Of a stretch of 64,000 bases of DNA, positions 33,982-44,600 are shown one piece after another (the stretch's first letter is position 1; every line of letters begins with the position of its first letter). The stretch spans positions 124,001-188,000 of the forward strand of contig JAFAYI010000031.1 in the NCBI GenBank assembly GCA_019240475.1. Reading direction: 5' to 3'. Below the pieces are notes generated by a model that was not told the DNA's origin, searched no databases, and saw only the letters and a list, made by a program, of their open reading frames with translations. Both the position numbers and the translations under genes were made by a program. The DNA is from Acidobacteriaceae bacterium (GTDB lineage: Bacteria; Acidobacteriota; Terriglobia; Bryobacterales; Bryobacteraceae).

Positions 33982-34665
33982 TTAGGCTTTAGCGCGCCGA
34001 CGCAGGCGAACCAAGCCGAGCAGAGCCAAACCTCCGCCCATCATGCCCATGGACACCGGTTCCGGAACCTGAGAGAAGGTGTCCTGAACCACGCTAATCG
34101 TAGCGAACCCGCTATTGCCGTTCACCGAAATGTCTTTTTCGACGGAAACTGAATTCACTGGGGCAAAGGTCGTTTCACCCTGCGCTTGTCGCTCGCCGCT
34201 GTCCTGGAATGTTAGGACGTAAATCGAGCCGCCGGTTGCCAGGCAAGGCGCTGGGCCGCAGCCATCCTCTGCTACGCTCGCGGAACCGCTGCCGCTCACA
34301 CCTGAGGTCTGCGCCAAGCCGAAGTCTTCGAGAAGGCTTCCGCCGCCCAGAACCGTGACAGTGAAGTCAATCGTGCCATCGGTGGTCATACCGGCCCCCG
34401 CACTCCAAGGCGCATGGAAAGACAGTCCGATGCCATCGTTGCTGACTGTGTCAACCGTGATCTGCGAAGCCGAGATAGGGTTGGTTCCTGAGCCGGTGTA
34501 GCTGAAATTTGAAAAGAGTAAATCCCCAACCGTGCACGAATAGCCGCCACCAAAATAGGTCGAGCCGTTATCTGTCACGTTGCTGCTGCAGACCGGTGTT
34601 GCAAACGCGGTCATGGCAGTAGCTGCCAGACCGAAAGTCATGAGAAGTGAAAATTTCTTAAGCAT
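33982..34665 (-). CDS. PEP-CTERM sorting-signal protein
   Basis: 227 residues. Signal peptide (MLKKFSLLMTFGLAATAMTAFA), a beta-rich exported body with Cys pairs, and a C-terminal PEP-CTERM signal: VPEP, a hydrophobic helix, then RLRRRAKA. Exosortase would cleave it and sort it to the envelope or matrix. No exosortase is in the window. It ends in a strong terminator. The role of the body is unknown. Confidence 0.85.
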   Translation of the reverse strand: MLKKFSLLMTFGLAATAMTAFATPVCSSNVTDNGSTYFGGGYSCTVGDLLFSNFSYTGSGTNPISASQITVDTVSNDGIGLSFHAPWSAGAGMTTDGTIDFTVTVLGGGSLLEDFGLAQTSGVSGSGSASVAEDGCGPAPCLATGGSIYVLTFQDSGERQAQGETTFAPVNSVSVEKDISVNGNSGFATISVVQDTFSQVPEPVSMGMMGGGLALLGLVRLRRRAKA

Positions 34666-35008
34666 TTATCGAGACCCTCCGTTTAATCCCGATGCCTTCC
34701 CGCTTGGTCAGGCTATGTAGCCAATTCTAGGAACTCTCGCACTTTTTGAAAAGGGGGTTTGGAGGGACTTAAGTACTAATTAAAACAATAAGTACTGCCC
34801 GTATAGTAGTAAGGAATCATCCCGGTTCTTTATCATCATTTCTTAAATTCAATACTAGGCTCACGATCCCACGCGCTGAATTACCTTGCCCTTACAATCG
34901 TATTTACATTCTTTATGAAGCACGATCAGACGCATTCATGTGCGAGGCTAAGGTAAGGCGCTGCGACCTGCCGATTGAACGTGAACCCGGTACCCTGAGC
35001 TAAGGCCC
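34666..35008. other. Divergent intergenic region
   Basis: 343 bp between the PEP-CTERM gene (minus) and the CHASE3 kinase (plus). AAGTACT appears twice about 22 bp apart near 34770-34795, in an A/T-rich stretch likely to hold the promoters. No gene is seen. Confidence 0.45.
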
Positions 35009-36514
35009 ATGAAGCCCTCGCTGCTTCGACGAAGCCAAAACTTGATTGTCTGGCTCGGCGTTCTTCCGCTCCTGCTGGCGTTCGTAGCTGAACGCACCAG
35101 CACCCAACACGTCCGCAGTGTGCAAGATTCGTTGTCGACAGCAGAACTGATTCAGCAACTCGATGAGTTGCTTTCGACTGTGCAAGATGCCGAGACTGGG
35201 CAACGCGGTTACGTGCTGACCGGCCAGGAGCGCTACCTGACGCCCTTCCTGAGCGCGAAAGCGACTATCTCGCAGAAGCTAAGCGCAGTCGATCGCAATG
35301 CCGCGCGGCACGGCGCGACCCAGCCGCAACTGGCGCTCTTGCGCACTTACATTCAACAGAAAATGGACGAGTTGCAGAGGACTGTCGATCTGCGCCGGAG
35401 TCGAGGCTTAGACTCCGCGATGGCGGAGATTGAGACGAACCGCGGCCAGGAATACATGGTTCGGATCCGAAATCTGATCGGCGATTTGCGGCGGGACCAA
35501 GCCCGAGCTTTTCAGGGCGAATTGAGCCTTCAAAATCGCCGTCAACTTCAACTTGAGGTCGTCCTCGGTTGTGGCGTGATGGCTGGAGTTGTGCTTGTAT
35601 TTCTCGCTTTTCGCTTCACTATTCTCTATGTTCGGGACCGCGATGATGTCGAACGGAAGATTCGAAGTCTTAACGAAACTCTCGAATCCCGTGTTGCCGC
35701 CCGTACCGCGGAACTCCAGGCGCGTACGCAGGAGTTAGAACTACGCTCCGCCGATCTGCAGCGCTCCAACGCCGATTTGGCCCAATTTGCCTACATCGCC
35801 AGCCACGACTTACAAGAGCCGCTCCGAATGATCGCTAGCTACATGGGTCTCCTCGCTCGCCGCTATCGAGGCCATCTAGATGAGGCCGCCGACAAATATA
35901 TTCAGTTTGCCATCGACGGCGCCTCTCGTATGCAGACTCTTATCTACGATCTCTTGAGTTATTCGCGAGCGGGTACGCAGGCTCTAGAAAAGAAGCCTTT
36001 GTCGTCAGAGGCTTTGCTGCAAGCGGCGCTTCAAAACTTGGACGTTGTGATCGCCGAAAGCGGAGCTTCGATTCATCATGGCCGCCTCCCGATGGTGGAA
36101 GGCGACGAAATCAAGCTCATACAAGTGATCCAGAATTTGATTGGTAATGCCATTAAGTTTCGCAAACCCGGTATCAAGCCGGAGATTTCCGTCACGGCGA
36201 AGGCTGCTCCAAACGAGTGGGTGTTTGAGGTTGGCGACAATGGGATAGGCTTCGATCCCAAGTACACAGATCGAATTTTCGAAGTCTTTCAGCGGCTGCA
36301 CGGAATCGGGACTTATCCGGGCAATGGAATCGGCCTAGCCATCTGCCGGCGTATCATTCAGCATCACGGCGGACGTCTGTGGGCCGAATCACAGCCTCAG
36401 GTCGGTTCAAAATTTTTCTTTGCCTTGCCAAGTGCAACTGATTCCAGGCATCTGGAGTCAGATATCGAATCGACTCGGCCGCCAATTTCTCGAGCCATGC
36501 ATGTCTCCAGTTAA
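35009..36514 (+). CDS. CHASE3-domain sensor histidine kinase
   Basis: 501 residues. A membrane helix, a periplasmic CHASE3 domain (signature DAETGQRGYVLTGQERYL near 55-75), a second helix (about 185-205), a coiled linker, a HisKA-like region with IASHDLQEPLRMIASYMG around residue 260, and a HATPase with GDNGIGF and GIGLAICRRI. SHDLQEPLR is typical of phytochrome-like kinases. The response regulator gene overlaps its end, so they form a pair. Signal unknown. Confidence 0.9.
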   Translation: MKPSLLRRSQNLIVWLGVLPLLLAFVAERTSTQHVRSVQDSLSTAELIQQLDELLSTVQDAETGQRGYVLTGQERYLTPFLSAKATISQKLSAVDRNAARHGATQPQLALLRTYIQQKMDELQRTVDLRRSRGLDSAMAEIETNRGQEYMVRIRNLIGDLRRDQARAFQGELSLQNRRQLQLEVVLGCGVMAGVVLVFLAFRFTILYVRDRDDVERKIRSLNETLESRVAARTAELQARTQELELRSADLQRSNADLAQFAYIASHDLQEPLRMIASYMGLLARRYRGHLDEAADKYIQFAIDGASRMQTLIYDLLSYSRAGTQALEKKPLSSEALLQAALQNLDVVIAESGASIHHGRLPMVEGDEIKLIQVIQNLIGNAIKFRKPGIKPEISVTAKAAPNEWVFEVGDNGIGFDPKYTDRIFEVFQRLHGIGTYPGNGIGLAICRRIIQHHGGRLWAESQPQVGSKFFFALPSATDSRHLESDIESTRPPISRAMHVSS

Positions 36515-36938
36515 TCGGTTTGAAGTACTCCTCGTCGAGGACAACCCTGGCGACGTTTATCTGACTCAAGAAGCGTTCCGCGAAGGTCATCTTCCACTGC
36601 GCCTGTCCGTTGTCGGAGACGGAGAACAAGCCATGCAGTATCTACGCCGCCAAATCCCTTTTGAAGATGCAACGCGGCCGGACCTCGTCCTGATGGACCT
36701 CAATCTTCCAAAGAAAGACGGGCGCGAGCTACTTGCGGAGTTAAAACAAGACCCCGATTTGCGTCATATTCCGGTCATCATCCTGACCACTTCGCAATCG
36801 CATCAGGACATTTGGCGCGCATATAAGTTACATGCCAACTGCTATCTGACGAAGCCGATCGAGGTGGACGACTTCCTGCGTAAAATTAGATCGGTCGAGG
36901 ATTTTTGGCTGAACATAGCCCGTTTGCCTTCCAACTGA
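36501..36938 (+). CDS. Single-domain response regulator (Rcp1-like)
   Basis: About 145 residues, a lone receiver. EVLLVEDNPGDVYLTQEAF opens it, with the phospho-acceptor Asp in LVLMDLNLPKKDG and Lys in YLTKPIEVDDF. Rcp1-type receivers pair with phytochrome-like kinases such as the upstream gene. It has no DNA-binding domain, so its output is through protein contact. ATG at 36501, overlapping the kinase end by 14 bp. Confidence 0.9.
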   Translation: MSPVNRFEVLLVEDNPGDVYLTQEAFREGHLPLRLSVVGDGEQAMQYLRRQIPFEDATRPDLVLMDLNLPKKDGRELLAELKQDPDLRHIPVIILTTSQSHQDIWRAYKLHANCYLTKPIEVDDFLRKIRSVEDFWLNIARLPSN

Positions 36939-36955
36939 ACCACTGATAACCGGCG

Positions 36956-39900
36956 TTATTGCGCATCCTTGGTTCGCACCGCGATGGCTGGAATATTCTG
37001 GTCCCGCACGAGCTTATTCAGTGTGGGGATCTCGGTGTCCATCACTTGTTTCAACTTGCTGATCTGGGCGTTCACCGCGGTTACAACATCTTCAAACACT
37101 TGTTGCTCCGCGGCGGTAGGCGGCGCATCCGCGCTTGCAATTGCCGACAGGAGCGCTGCCAACTTATTGTTGAGTCTGACGGGGAAATTCAAAGGATCTT
37201 CGCTCGCCCGGTTCTTAGTCTGATAAAGGGCTTCTTCTATAGCGGTCAACTCGTCTGAAACTGATTTAGCCTTGTCTCTCAGCGCTTTCGACTTCTCGCT
37301 ATCGTCGGCGGCGGCCAAGCGCGATGTCAGTTCGTCGATTTGTTTCCGCGCGGCGCGTATTTCGACCACGGCTGCATTTGCTTGACTGAACTTGTGTTGA
37401 ATTTGCAGTTCCAGTTCGAGCTGCGCTCGGTATTGCTCCGGTGTTGTCGCGACTCGCGGATCGGCCCTCAACTCCAGTCGTTCCGTCTCCGTTTTTCCGC
37501 CCGCTGTCAGGCGCGCTTGATAATCGCCGGGAACAATCTGCGGTCCCTCGACAGAACCATCCCACAGCACGATACCGGGGAAGGTACTGGCGTCCGGATA
37601 TCGTAAGTCCCACTCAAAACGATTCAATCCCTGCTCGGCGGGAATGCGCTTGCCCTCATTTTCATGGTGGCCTCCTTCTTCCTCTTCCTCGGAGGACGAA
37701 GCTTTCCCATCCGGTTGTTGTTTCTCCTTGCTCGAAAACTTGCGCACCAATTTGCCTGCCGCATCCAGGAACTCAAGCGTAACCTCACCCTCGGGCTTGT
37801 TCTTCAGCCAGTAATAGATCACCGCGCCGCCGGGCGGGTTCGATCCTTGACTCCGGGGTCCGTTTCGCGGTCCATCTTCAAACGCTCCACGATAGACATG
37901 CTTCGGCGCGAACAGATGAACTTCCTCGTTGGGCGTCCCGTCCTTCAACTGCGCCAACATCTCGGTGTCGTCAAACGCCCAGAATGCCCGCCCCTGCGTT
38001 GCCGCGACCAGTTCGTGCTCACGTTTCTGAATAGCCAAGTCCGTGATCGGGGTAACGGGCAGATTCAACTGCAACGATTGCCATTTAGCGCCGCCATCGA
38101 AAGACACGTAGATGCCGGTCTCGGTTCCGGTGTAAAGCAAGTCCTTTCTATTTGGATCTTCGCGCACCACGCGTGTAGGAGCACTCGGCGGCAGGCCGTT
38201 ATTGATCTCGCGCCAGTTCTTTCCATAATCCGTCGTCTTGTAAACGAACGGTCGGTTATCGTCGAACTTATAAAGCGTGCCCGCAAAGTACGCCGTTCCC
38301 GCCTCAAAGGGCGAAGCCTCAATCGAATTAACCTGCATCCACTCCGGCATACCCTTTGGAGTGACGTCATCCCAATGCTTGCCGCCGTCCCGGGTCAAAT
38401 GCACCAGACCGTCGTCGGAGCCCACCCAGATCAAGCCTTTTTCGACGGGCGATTCCTTTACCGTAAAGATCGTGTCGTAGTATTCAATGCTTGTGTTGTC
38501 CTTTGTGATCGGGCCGCCGGAGGAGATCTGTTTGGATTTGTCGTTGCGGGTCAAGTCCGGGCTGATCGCTTCCCACTTCTGACCTTCATCTCGCGTTGCG
38601 AACAGGACGTTTGCTCCGGCGAACAGCAGGTCCGGATCGTGCGCCGAAAACAAAAGCGGGAAATCCCACTGAAAGCGATACTTCAGCGCATCGGGGGCCC
38701 AACCCATCTCCATGTCGGGCCAAACTGTGATGTCTCGGGTCTGTTGATTGCGGTGGTCATAACGCGTGATCAAGCCGTCATAAGATCCCGCGAAAACAAC
38801 GTTCGTGTCCTTGCGATAAGGCGCAATCCACCCACTCTCGCCGCCTCCCACGTCGTGCCAATCCCGTTCGCCTATCCCGTTGCCCGCGCCGCGCGTCGCA
38901 ATTTCTACCGTCGTGTTATCCTGCTGAGCGCCGTATGCATGGTAAGGGAAATCATCGTCAAGCGCCACGCGGTAAAACTGCGCAGTCGGCTGATTATTGA
39001 GCGTGCTCCAGTTCTGTCCGCCGTTGGTCGATATATTGGCTCCTCCGTCGTTTGCCTCGATCATGCGCTGAGGATTCGCCGCTGAAATCCACAGACCGTG
39101 GTTATCGCCGTGCGGCGTTCTGACCGGGTTGAACGTTTTTCCGCCATCGTCCGATCGGAAGAATCCCACGTTCATGGCGTAAATTCGCTCGGGATCTTTG
39201 GGGTCCGCCTCAATCCGATTGAAGTACCAGGCGCGTTGCCGCAGCTTGCGGTCTTCATTCACTTTGGTCCAGGTCTTGCCTGCGTCATCGGAGCGGAACA
39301 AGCCGCCTTCTTGGGCTTCAATCTGCGCCCACATGCGTTCCGGGTTCGCGCCCGAAACCGTTACAGAAACGTTTCCAATCACGCCTTTCGGCATGCCGGG
39401 ATTGTGTGTCAGTTCGGTCCACGTGTCTCCGCCGTCCGTTGACTTGAACAGCCCGCTGCCAGGACCACCGCTTTCCAGATCCCACGGCTTGCGATAGACC
39501 TCCCAGAAGCCGGCATAAAGAATATTGGGATTAGTGGGATCGAAGGTCAGATCGATAGCGCCCGCCTTGGGTCCGCGCGAAAAAATCTTCTCCCACGTCT
39601 TGCCGCCGTCCCTCGTCCGGTAAATTCCGCGCTCGTCGTTTGGACCCCACACATGACCGAGCGCCGCGACATAAACAAGGTCGGGATTCCGAGGATGCAC
39701 GCGGACGCGGCTGATTTGGCGCGTATTCTCAAGTCCAATATGCTTCCAGGTCTTGCCGGCATCCATCGACTTGTACATTCCATCGCCGTAAGAGACGTTC
39801 CCGCGGATGTCCGGCTCGCCCATGCCCACATAAACGACATTCGGATCTGATTCGGACACAGCGATTGCGCCTACAGATGCTGTCCCAAATCCTTGCCCGT

Positions 39901-40135
39901 CGGAAACCGGTTGCCAATCGGCGCCTCCATTGGTAGTCTTCCAAACGCCGCCGCCAACGCCCCCGAAGTAGTAGACGTCCGGCTGTGTTTCCACTCCCGC
40001 AACAGCGACTACCCGCCCCCCTCGAAATGGCCCGATCTGGCGCCACTTCAACGTTTTGACAACATTGACATCCTGGGCAAGTAAGGCAGAACCTGTGAGC
40101 AGGCAGAGTAGACAGCTGTGGATTCGATTGGGCAT
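36956..40135 (-). CDS. Exported BNR/VPS10 sortilin-like repeat protein
   Basis: 1059 residues with a signal peptide (NRIHSCLLCLLTGSALLAQ). Many blade motifs of the BNR type (Asp-box, for example SDDAGKTW, STDGGDTW) form a large beta propeller, as in sortilin/VPS10-like proteins of Acidobacteria and relatives, often annotated as glycosyl hydrolases. A C-terminal helical part (about 890-1050) follows an acidic stretch (SSSEEEEEGG). No catalytic residue can be assigned from sequence. It is alone on this strand. Confidence 0.8.
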   Translation of the reverse strand: MPNRIHSCLLCLLTGSALLAQDVNVVKTLKWRQIGPFRGGRVVAVAGVETQPDVYYFGGVGGGVWKTTNGGADWQPVSDGQGFGTASVGAIAVSESDPNVVYVGMGEPDIRGNVSYGDGMYKSMDAGKTWKHIGLENTRQISRVRVHPRNPDLVYVAALGHVWGPNDERGIYRTRDGGKTWEKIFSRGPKAGAIDLTFDPTNPNILYAGFWEVYRKPWDLESGGPGSGLFKSTDGGDTWTELTHNPGMPKGVIGNVSVTVSGANPERMWAQIEAQEGGLFRSDDAGKTWTKVNEDRKLRQRAWYFNRIEADPKDPERIYAMNVGFFRSDDGGKTFNPVRTPHGDNHGLWISAANPQRMIEANDGGANISTNGGQNWSTLNNQPTAQFYRVALDDDFPYHAYGAQQDNTTVEIATRGAGNGIGERDWHDVGGGESGWIAPYRKDTNVVFAGSYDGLITRYDHRNQQTRDITVWPDMEMGWAPDALKYRFQWDFPLLFSAHDPDLLFAGANVLFATRDEGQKWEAISPDLTRNDKSKQISSGGPITKDNTSIEYYDTIFTVKESPVEKGLIWVGSDDGLVHLTRDGGKHWDDVTPKGMPEWMQVNSIEASPFEAGTAYFAGTLYKFDDNRPFVYKTTDYGKNWREINNGLPPSAPTRVVREDPNRKDLLYTGTETGIYVSFDGGAKWQSLQLNLPVTPITDLAIQKREHELVAATQGRAFWAFDDTEMLAQLKDGTPNEEVHLFAPKHVYRGAFEDGPRNGPRSQGSNPPGGAVIYYWLKNKPEGEVTLEFLDAAGKLVRKFSSKEKQQPDGKASSSEEEEEGGHHENEGKRIPAEQGLNRFEWDLRYPDASTFPGIVLWDGSVEGPQIVPGDYQARLTAGGKTETERLELRADPRVATTPEQYRAQLELELQIQHKFSQANAAVVEIRAARKQIDELTSRLAAADDSEKSKALRDKAKSVSDELTAIEEALYQTKNRASEDPLNFPVRLNNKLAALLSAIASADAPPTAAEQQVFEDVVTAVNAQISKLKQVMDTEIPTLNKLVRDQNIPAIAVRTKDAQ

Positions 40136-40222
40136 TCGCGTCTTATTAAATCAGAGTTGCCCAAGCGAAACGCAGGGCTCCCGACCGAGTCTCACCTGAC
40201 GAAAGACATTCGGAGGAGAGAC

Positions 40223-40795
40223 ATGGCAGGCAAGAACACGGCTGCTTTTGGGATTTTCGCAACGCGCGAAATGGCGGAAAACGGGGTTGATCGACTCACG
40301 GCCGCGGGCTTTCGTAGCGAAGATATCTCGGTGCTGTTGCAAGACAACGTAGGAACCAAGGACTTCGCGCATGAGAAACATACAAAGGCGCCCGAGGGGG
40401 CGACTACCGGAGCAGTTGCGGGCGGAGTGATAGGAGGCGCAATCGGGGTTCTTGCTGGCATCGGCCTCCTGGCCGTACCGGGGCTCGGGCCGCTGATCGC
40501 CGCAGGGCCCATCATTGCCGCACTCACAGGCGTAGGCTCGGGAGGCATTGTCGGAGGCATCATCGGCGCACTGGTTGGCATGGGCATCCCAGAATACGAA
40601 GCCAAACGCTATGAAGGCCGCATAAAAGAGGGCGGGATCCTCCTCTCCGTGCATTGCGATAACAGCGACTGGATTTCGAAGGCGAAAGCTGTGCTACGCG
40701 ACAGTGGCGCCGAGGATGTCGCTTCGGCGGGTGAAGCGTCGGCCGATTTTGCGAAATCGGACAAGCCACAAAGCCGCGGATCCAGCGTTCTCTAG
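40223..40795 (+). CDS. General stress-type protein with Gly-rich membrane segment
   Basis: 190 residues from the ATG at 40223 (GGAGGAGAG upstream). N-terminal alpha/beta motif (AAFGIFATREMAENGVDRL, then GFRSEDISVLL), two Gly-rich hydrophobic segments (about 62-125), and a C-terminal part with VHCDNSDWISKAKAVL. The layout matches the low-temperature/general stress family (17M/YflT-like). Exact role unknown. Confidence 0.7.
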   Translation: MAGKNTAAFGIFATREMAENGVDRLTAAGFRSEDISVLLQDNVGTKDFAHEKHTKAPEGATTGAVAGGVIGGAIGVLAGIGLLAVPGLGPLIAAGPIIAALTGVGSGGIVGGIIGALVGMGIPEYEAKRYEGRIKEGGILLSVHCDNSDWISKAKAVLRDSGAEDVASAGEASADFAKSDKPQSRGSSVL

Positions 40796-40915
40796 CAGGC
40801 GCCTCAAAGCGAAGCGTAAAGCAAACGTAAAGAATAGGTAAATCAGCTTGACCGCCCCCGGTAGTTCTGATAAAACTTGATCGATTCTGCGCCCTATCGC
40901 GCAGGAGCAAGTTTT

Positions 40916-41563
40916 ATGACCGCGGTGGAGGTTCGGTCCGGAGATTCAGGTGCACGCCCGGTCGTTTGGGCTAACGATTCCGATGGCCTCGATGCGCCCA
41001 ACGAGGCAAGATCGTTTGCCACTGCCGATTCGGCCCCTTGCCTTCCAGGTCAGGTGGATGATCTGGACCTGCTCTTCGATTGCTATGCGCGCCTGGTGCG
41101 CGCTACTGCCTTCCGGGTTCTGGGTGATGCAAATGAGGCAGAGGAGGTCGTGCAGGACGTTTTCCTTTATCTATACAGGAAGCCAGAGCGTTTCGATCCA
41201 TTGAAAGGCACTCTCAAAGCATGGATTGTCAAGATCACGATTTGCAGAGCCCTCGATCGGAGAGCCTATCTATCGCGGCGACGAATTATCGCCGTGAATC
41301 TTGACAGTCTGGATCTGGCCGCCAGTACCGATCTCGAAACTGAAATGGAGTCCAGATTCAATCGCAAGCATTTGGAGGCAGCGCTCGCCGATCTACCATC
41401 AATGCAGCGTCTCACCATCCAGTTCTTTTACTTCCACGGATTGAATCTGAAGGAAATCAGTAGCCGGCTGCGGCAGCCTCTAGGGAACGTGCGTCACCAT
41501 TTCTATCGCGGTCTGGAGCATCTTCGGCAAAACGACGTTTTGCACAGACTTCGCTCCAAATAA
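40916..41563 (+). CDS. ECF-type RNA polymerase sigma factor
   Basis: About 215 residues. Region 2 has FRVLGDANEAEEVVQDVFLYLY; region 4 has LTIQFFYFHGLNLKEISSRL as its HTH. AGGAG precedes the ATG at 40916; an upstream TTG is less likely. No anti-sigma gene is beside it. The next gene, 90 bp on, is a TonB-dependent receptor, a possible target. Confidence 0.9.
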   Translation: MTAVEVRSGDSGARPVVWANDSDGLDAPNEARSFATADSAPCLPGQVDDLDLLFDCYARLVRATAFRVLGDANEAEEVVQDVFLYLYRKPERFDPLKGTLKAWIVKITICRALDRRAYLSRRRIIAVNLDSLDLAASTDLETEMESRFNRKHLEAALADLPSMQRLTIQFFYFHGLNLKEISSRLRQPLGNVRHHFYRGLEHLRQNDVLHRLRSK

Positions 41564-41653
41564 TCTGCCACGACTGGTACAAATTGCGGTTAAGTGCCGT
41601 ATCAACTGCCAGTAGTAGTGTGTAAACCCACAGCTTTAGGGGCTAAACGTTCT

Positions 41654-44600
41654 ATGAAAAACCGGCATCATCGCGTACGATCTTCGTACGTATTCGCCAT
41701 TCTCTTTGCCGTAGTGAGTCTTGCGTTCTCCAGCTTGCCACTTCAAGCGCAAACTACTTACGGCTCAATAACGGGCTCTGTGACGGATCCCTCCGGGGCC
41801 AGCATCGCGGGGGCTCAGGTCACATTGACGAATCTGGGAACCTCCGAAAAACGAACGCAACAGACGGGAAACGACGGGCTGTATCTGTTCCCGAATTTGA
41901 TTCCCGGACGCTACAGCATCGTCGTCGAGAAGCCGGGATTTAAGCATTACAGCCGCCCGGAGATTGTTGTCGACGTCAATCAAAGCGCTCACGTCGACGC
42001 CAGCATGGAGGTCGGGAATGTCAACCAGACCGTGGAAGTGACGGCCGAGACGCCCCTGATCCAGACAGAGACCTCATCGTTGGGTACGGTTGTCGACACC
42101 CGAGAGGCAAACGAACTCCCGTTGAACGGCCGCAATATATTCAATCTCACAACGATCACGCCCTCGGTAGTTCCTCAGGGAAACACGCTCGGGACTGTAG
42201 TCGGCAAGAACCCCTTTGACTTTGCCAACTACCAGATCGGAGGCGCGTTCGCCAATGAAGGCGCCATTTATCTCGACGGCGAGCCGCTAAATACGGGCTA
42301 CATCAATTTGCCGCTAATCGTTCCTACCCAGGACGCTGTTTCGGAGTTCAAGGTCCAGTACAACAATCTGGGCCCGGAGTGGGGCAAATTTGCGGGTGGA
42401 GTGATCAACATCAACACTAAGTCGGGCACTAACGACCTGCACGGGGAGTTATACGAATATCTGCGGAACCGCGTTCTGAATGCAAACGAGTTCTTCAATA
42501 AGACCGCGGAGCTTGACGAAGGGCTGCCCAATAAAGCGCCGCCGTTCACTCAGAATCAGTTTGGAGGAACCATCGGAGGAGCCGCGATCAAGAACAAGAC
42601 ATTCTTCTTCGGCAGTTATGAGGGCTTCCGCTTGCGGCAGGGCGTGCCTTACACCACTACCGTCCCGACCGCGGCTGAGCGCACTGGGAATTTCTCCGCG
42701 TCCGGGCTCGCGACCATCTATGATCCGCTTTCGGTGAATCCGAATTGCCCAACTACCTCAACCTGTCCTCGGACGCCCTTTGCCGGCAATATCATTCCGT
42801 CTACCCGCATAAATCCCACCTCGACTTACTTGCTTAACCTGTATCCGCTGCCTACCAATCCCAACGCTTTGACGGATAACTTCACGACAGCCGCGAGCGG
42901 CGGTGGAAACACCGATGAATACGTTGCTCGCGTGGACCAGAACATTACGGATAAGCAAGTGCTTTTCGGCCGCTACACCGATTGGAAGCTGCTCAGTCTC
43001 GCGCAGGATCCTTTCGGCACAGGCCTTTGCAAAGACCGCTGCGAAGAGGACACGGATAGCAAGACCATTGCCCTCGGCTACACGTATGCAGTCACCCCCA
43101 CCAGCACATTCAGCCTGAACGCCAGTCTTGGCCGGTTCACCTACCTGCGCACGCCCAAGAATGAGGATTTCAACGTAACCAACGAAGGATTTCCTGCGGA
43201 CTACAACGGTGTGGTTCCCAATATCGAGCGCACGCCGCTGACTCCCTGCCTTGCGATCAGCGACCCGCTCGTCGGCTGCAGTCAGGGGCAAAGCTCGATT
43301 TCAGATTTTGATACAACCATCAATTTATCCCCCCAGGTAACGATGGTTCGGGGGCGTCACACCTTCGTTTTCGGCGGTCAGTTGGAATATACCTACGATA
43401 ACTATCTTCAGACCAACACAGGCGGCGGACTCATCTCGTTCAATGGCTCCTGGACTCAGAGTCTGGCGCGAAATGCGACGGGCGCAACGGGCGGAATCGA
43501 TATCGCCGATTTCCTGCTTGGCTATGGCCTGGGGGCTGGCGCCGCATTCGGAAATCAGACCACTGGGTCGCTAGTGGTGTCTCAACCGGTCGCCGGTAAA
43601 GAGACCTATCGTGCGCTCTATTTCGCCGATAACTGGCACGCGACGAACAAGCTCACCCTGAATCTCGGACTTCGCTATGAGCTGCAAGGCCCCTGGTCGG
43701 AGCGCTACAACCGCTTGACTTACTTAAATCCGACCGCTGTCAATTCCTCGGTTACCGGCTGCAGTGGCGTTGCCGGGAGTCCATGCCCAGGCGACCTGTT
43801 TCTGGTCGGAACGGGCGTGAATAAGGGTGACAATAACCTGCCGCTCATCAAAACCAACTTTGCGCCTCGGCTAGGTTTTGCATACGCTCTGGACCAGAAG
43901 ACCGTCATCCGCGGCGGCTATGGTATTTTCTTCATCCCGAATTTCGTCTCCTTCGCATTAAATCCGTACGGCGATGTGCTGAACAGCGCCACATCGCAGT
44001 TCTTTGCTAGCAACAACCAAGGCCTCTATCCGGCGAGCACTCTGAATGCTAGCAACTGCACTTTGAGCGCGTCTGGCGCGGGAAATTTCACCTGCGCGAC
44101 GCCGGGCCCATTCGGACCATCCCTAGTCGTCCCTCCCGGGCGAAACCCACAACCGAACGTGTCCACCTACGGCCTGCAGCAGGTGCCGTTGAATTCTGCT
44201 CCTTACACGCAATACCAGTCTGGTTATCTTAACCAGTGGAACCTGGACATTCAGAGACAATTGCCGGGCGGGTTCTTTGCGGACGTCGCCTACGCCGGGT
44301 CGCATGGCGTGCATCTGCCCCAATACCAGACTCAAATCGATCAGGTTCCCGATTCGTTCATCAATCAGGCGGAAGCGCAGTATACGGCTGGCCAGCCTGT
44401 CACCATCGCTCAGAAAGTAGGAACTTATCCGTTTAGCGTTTCTCTGCCCGGAAGCCTCGGCCCGGGAGACTTGATTCAAGGGCAACTCGACCGGCCCTAT
44501 CCGGAGTACAACGGTCTGCAATTAAATGGTTACGGCTGCTGCGGCAGCAGTTACAATTCTCTCCAAGCCACCGTAACGAAACGCTTCGGCGGCGGCGGAA

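Noticed and set aside
37664..39085. Plus-strand ORF of 473 codons
   Set aside because: Exact antisense shadow of the BNR/sortilin-like gene, which has signal peptide and repeats.
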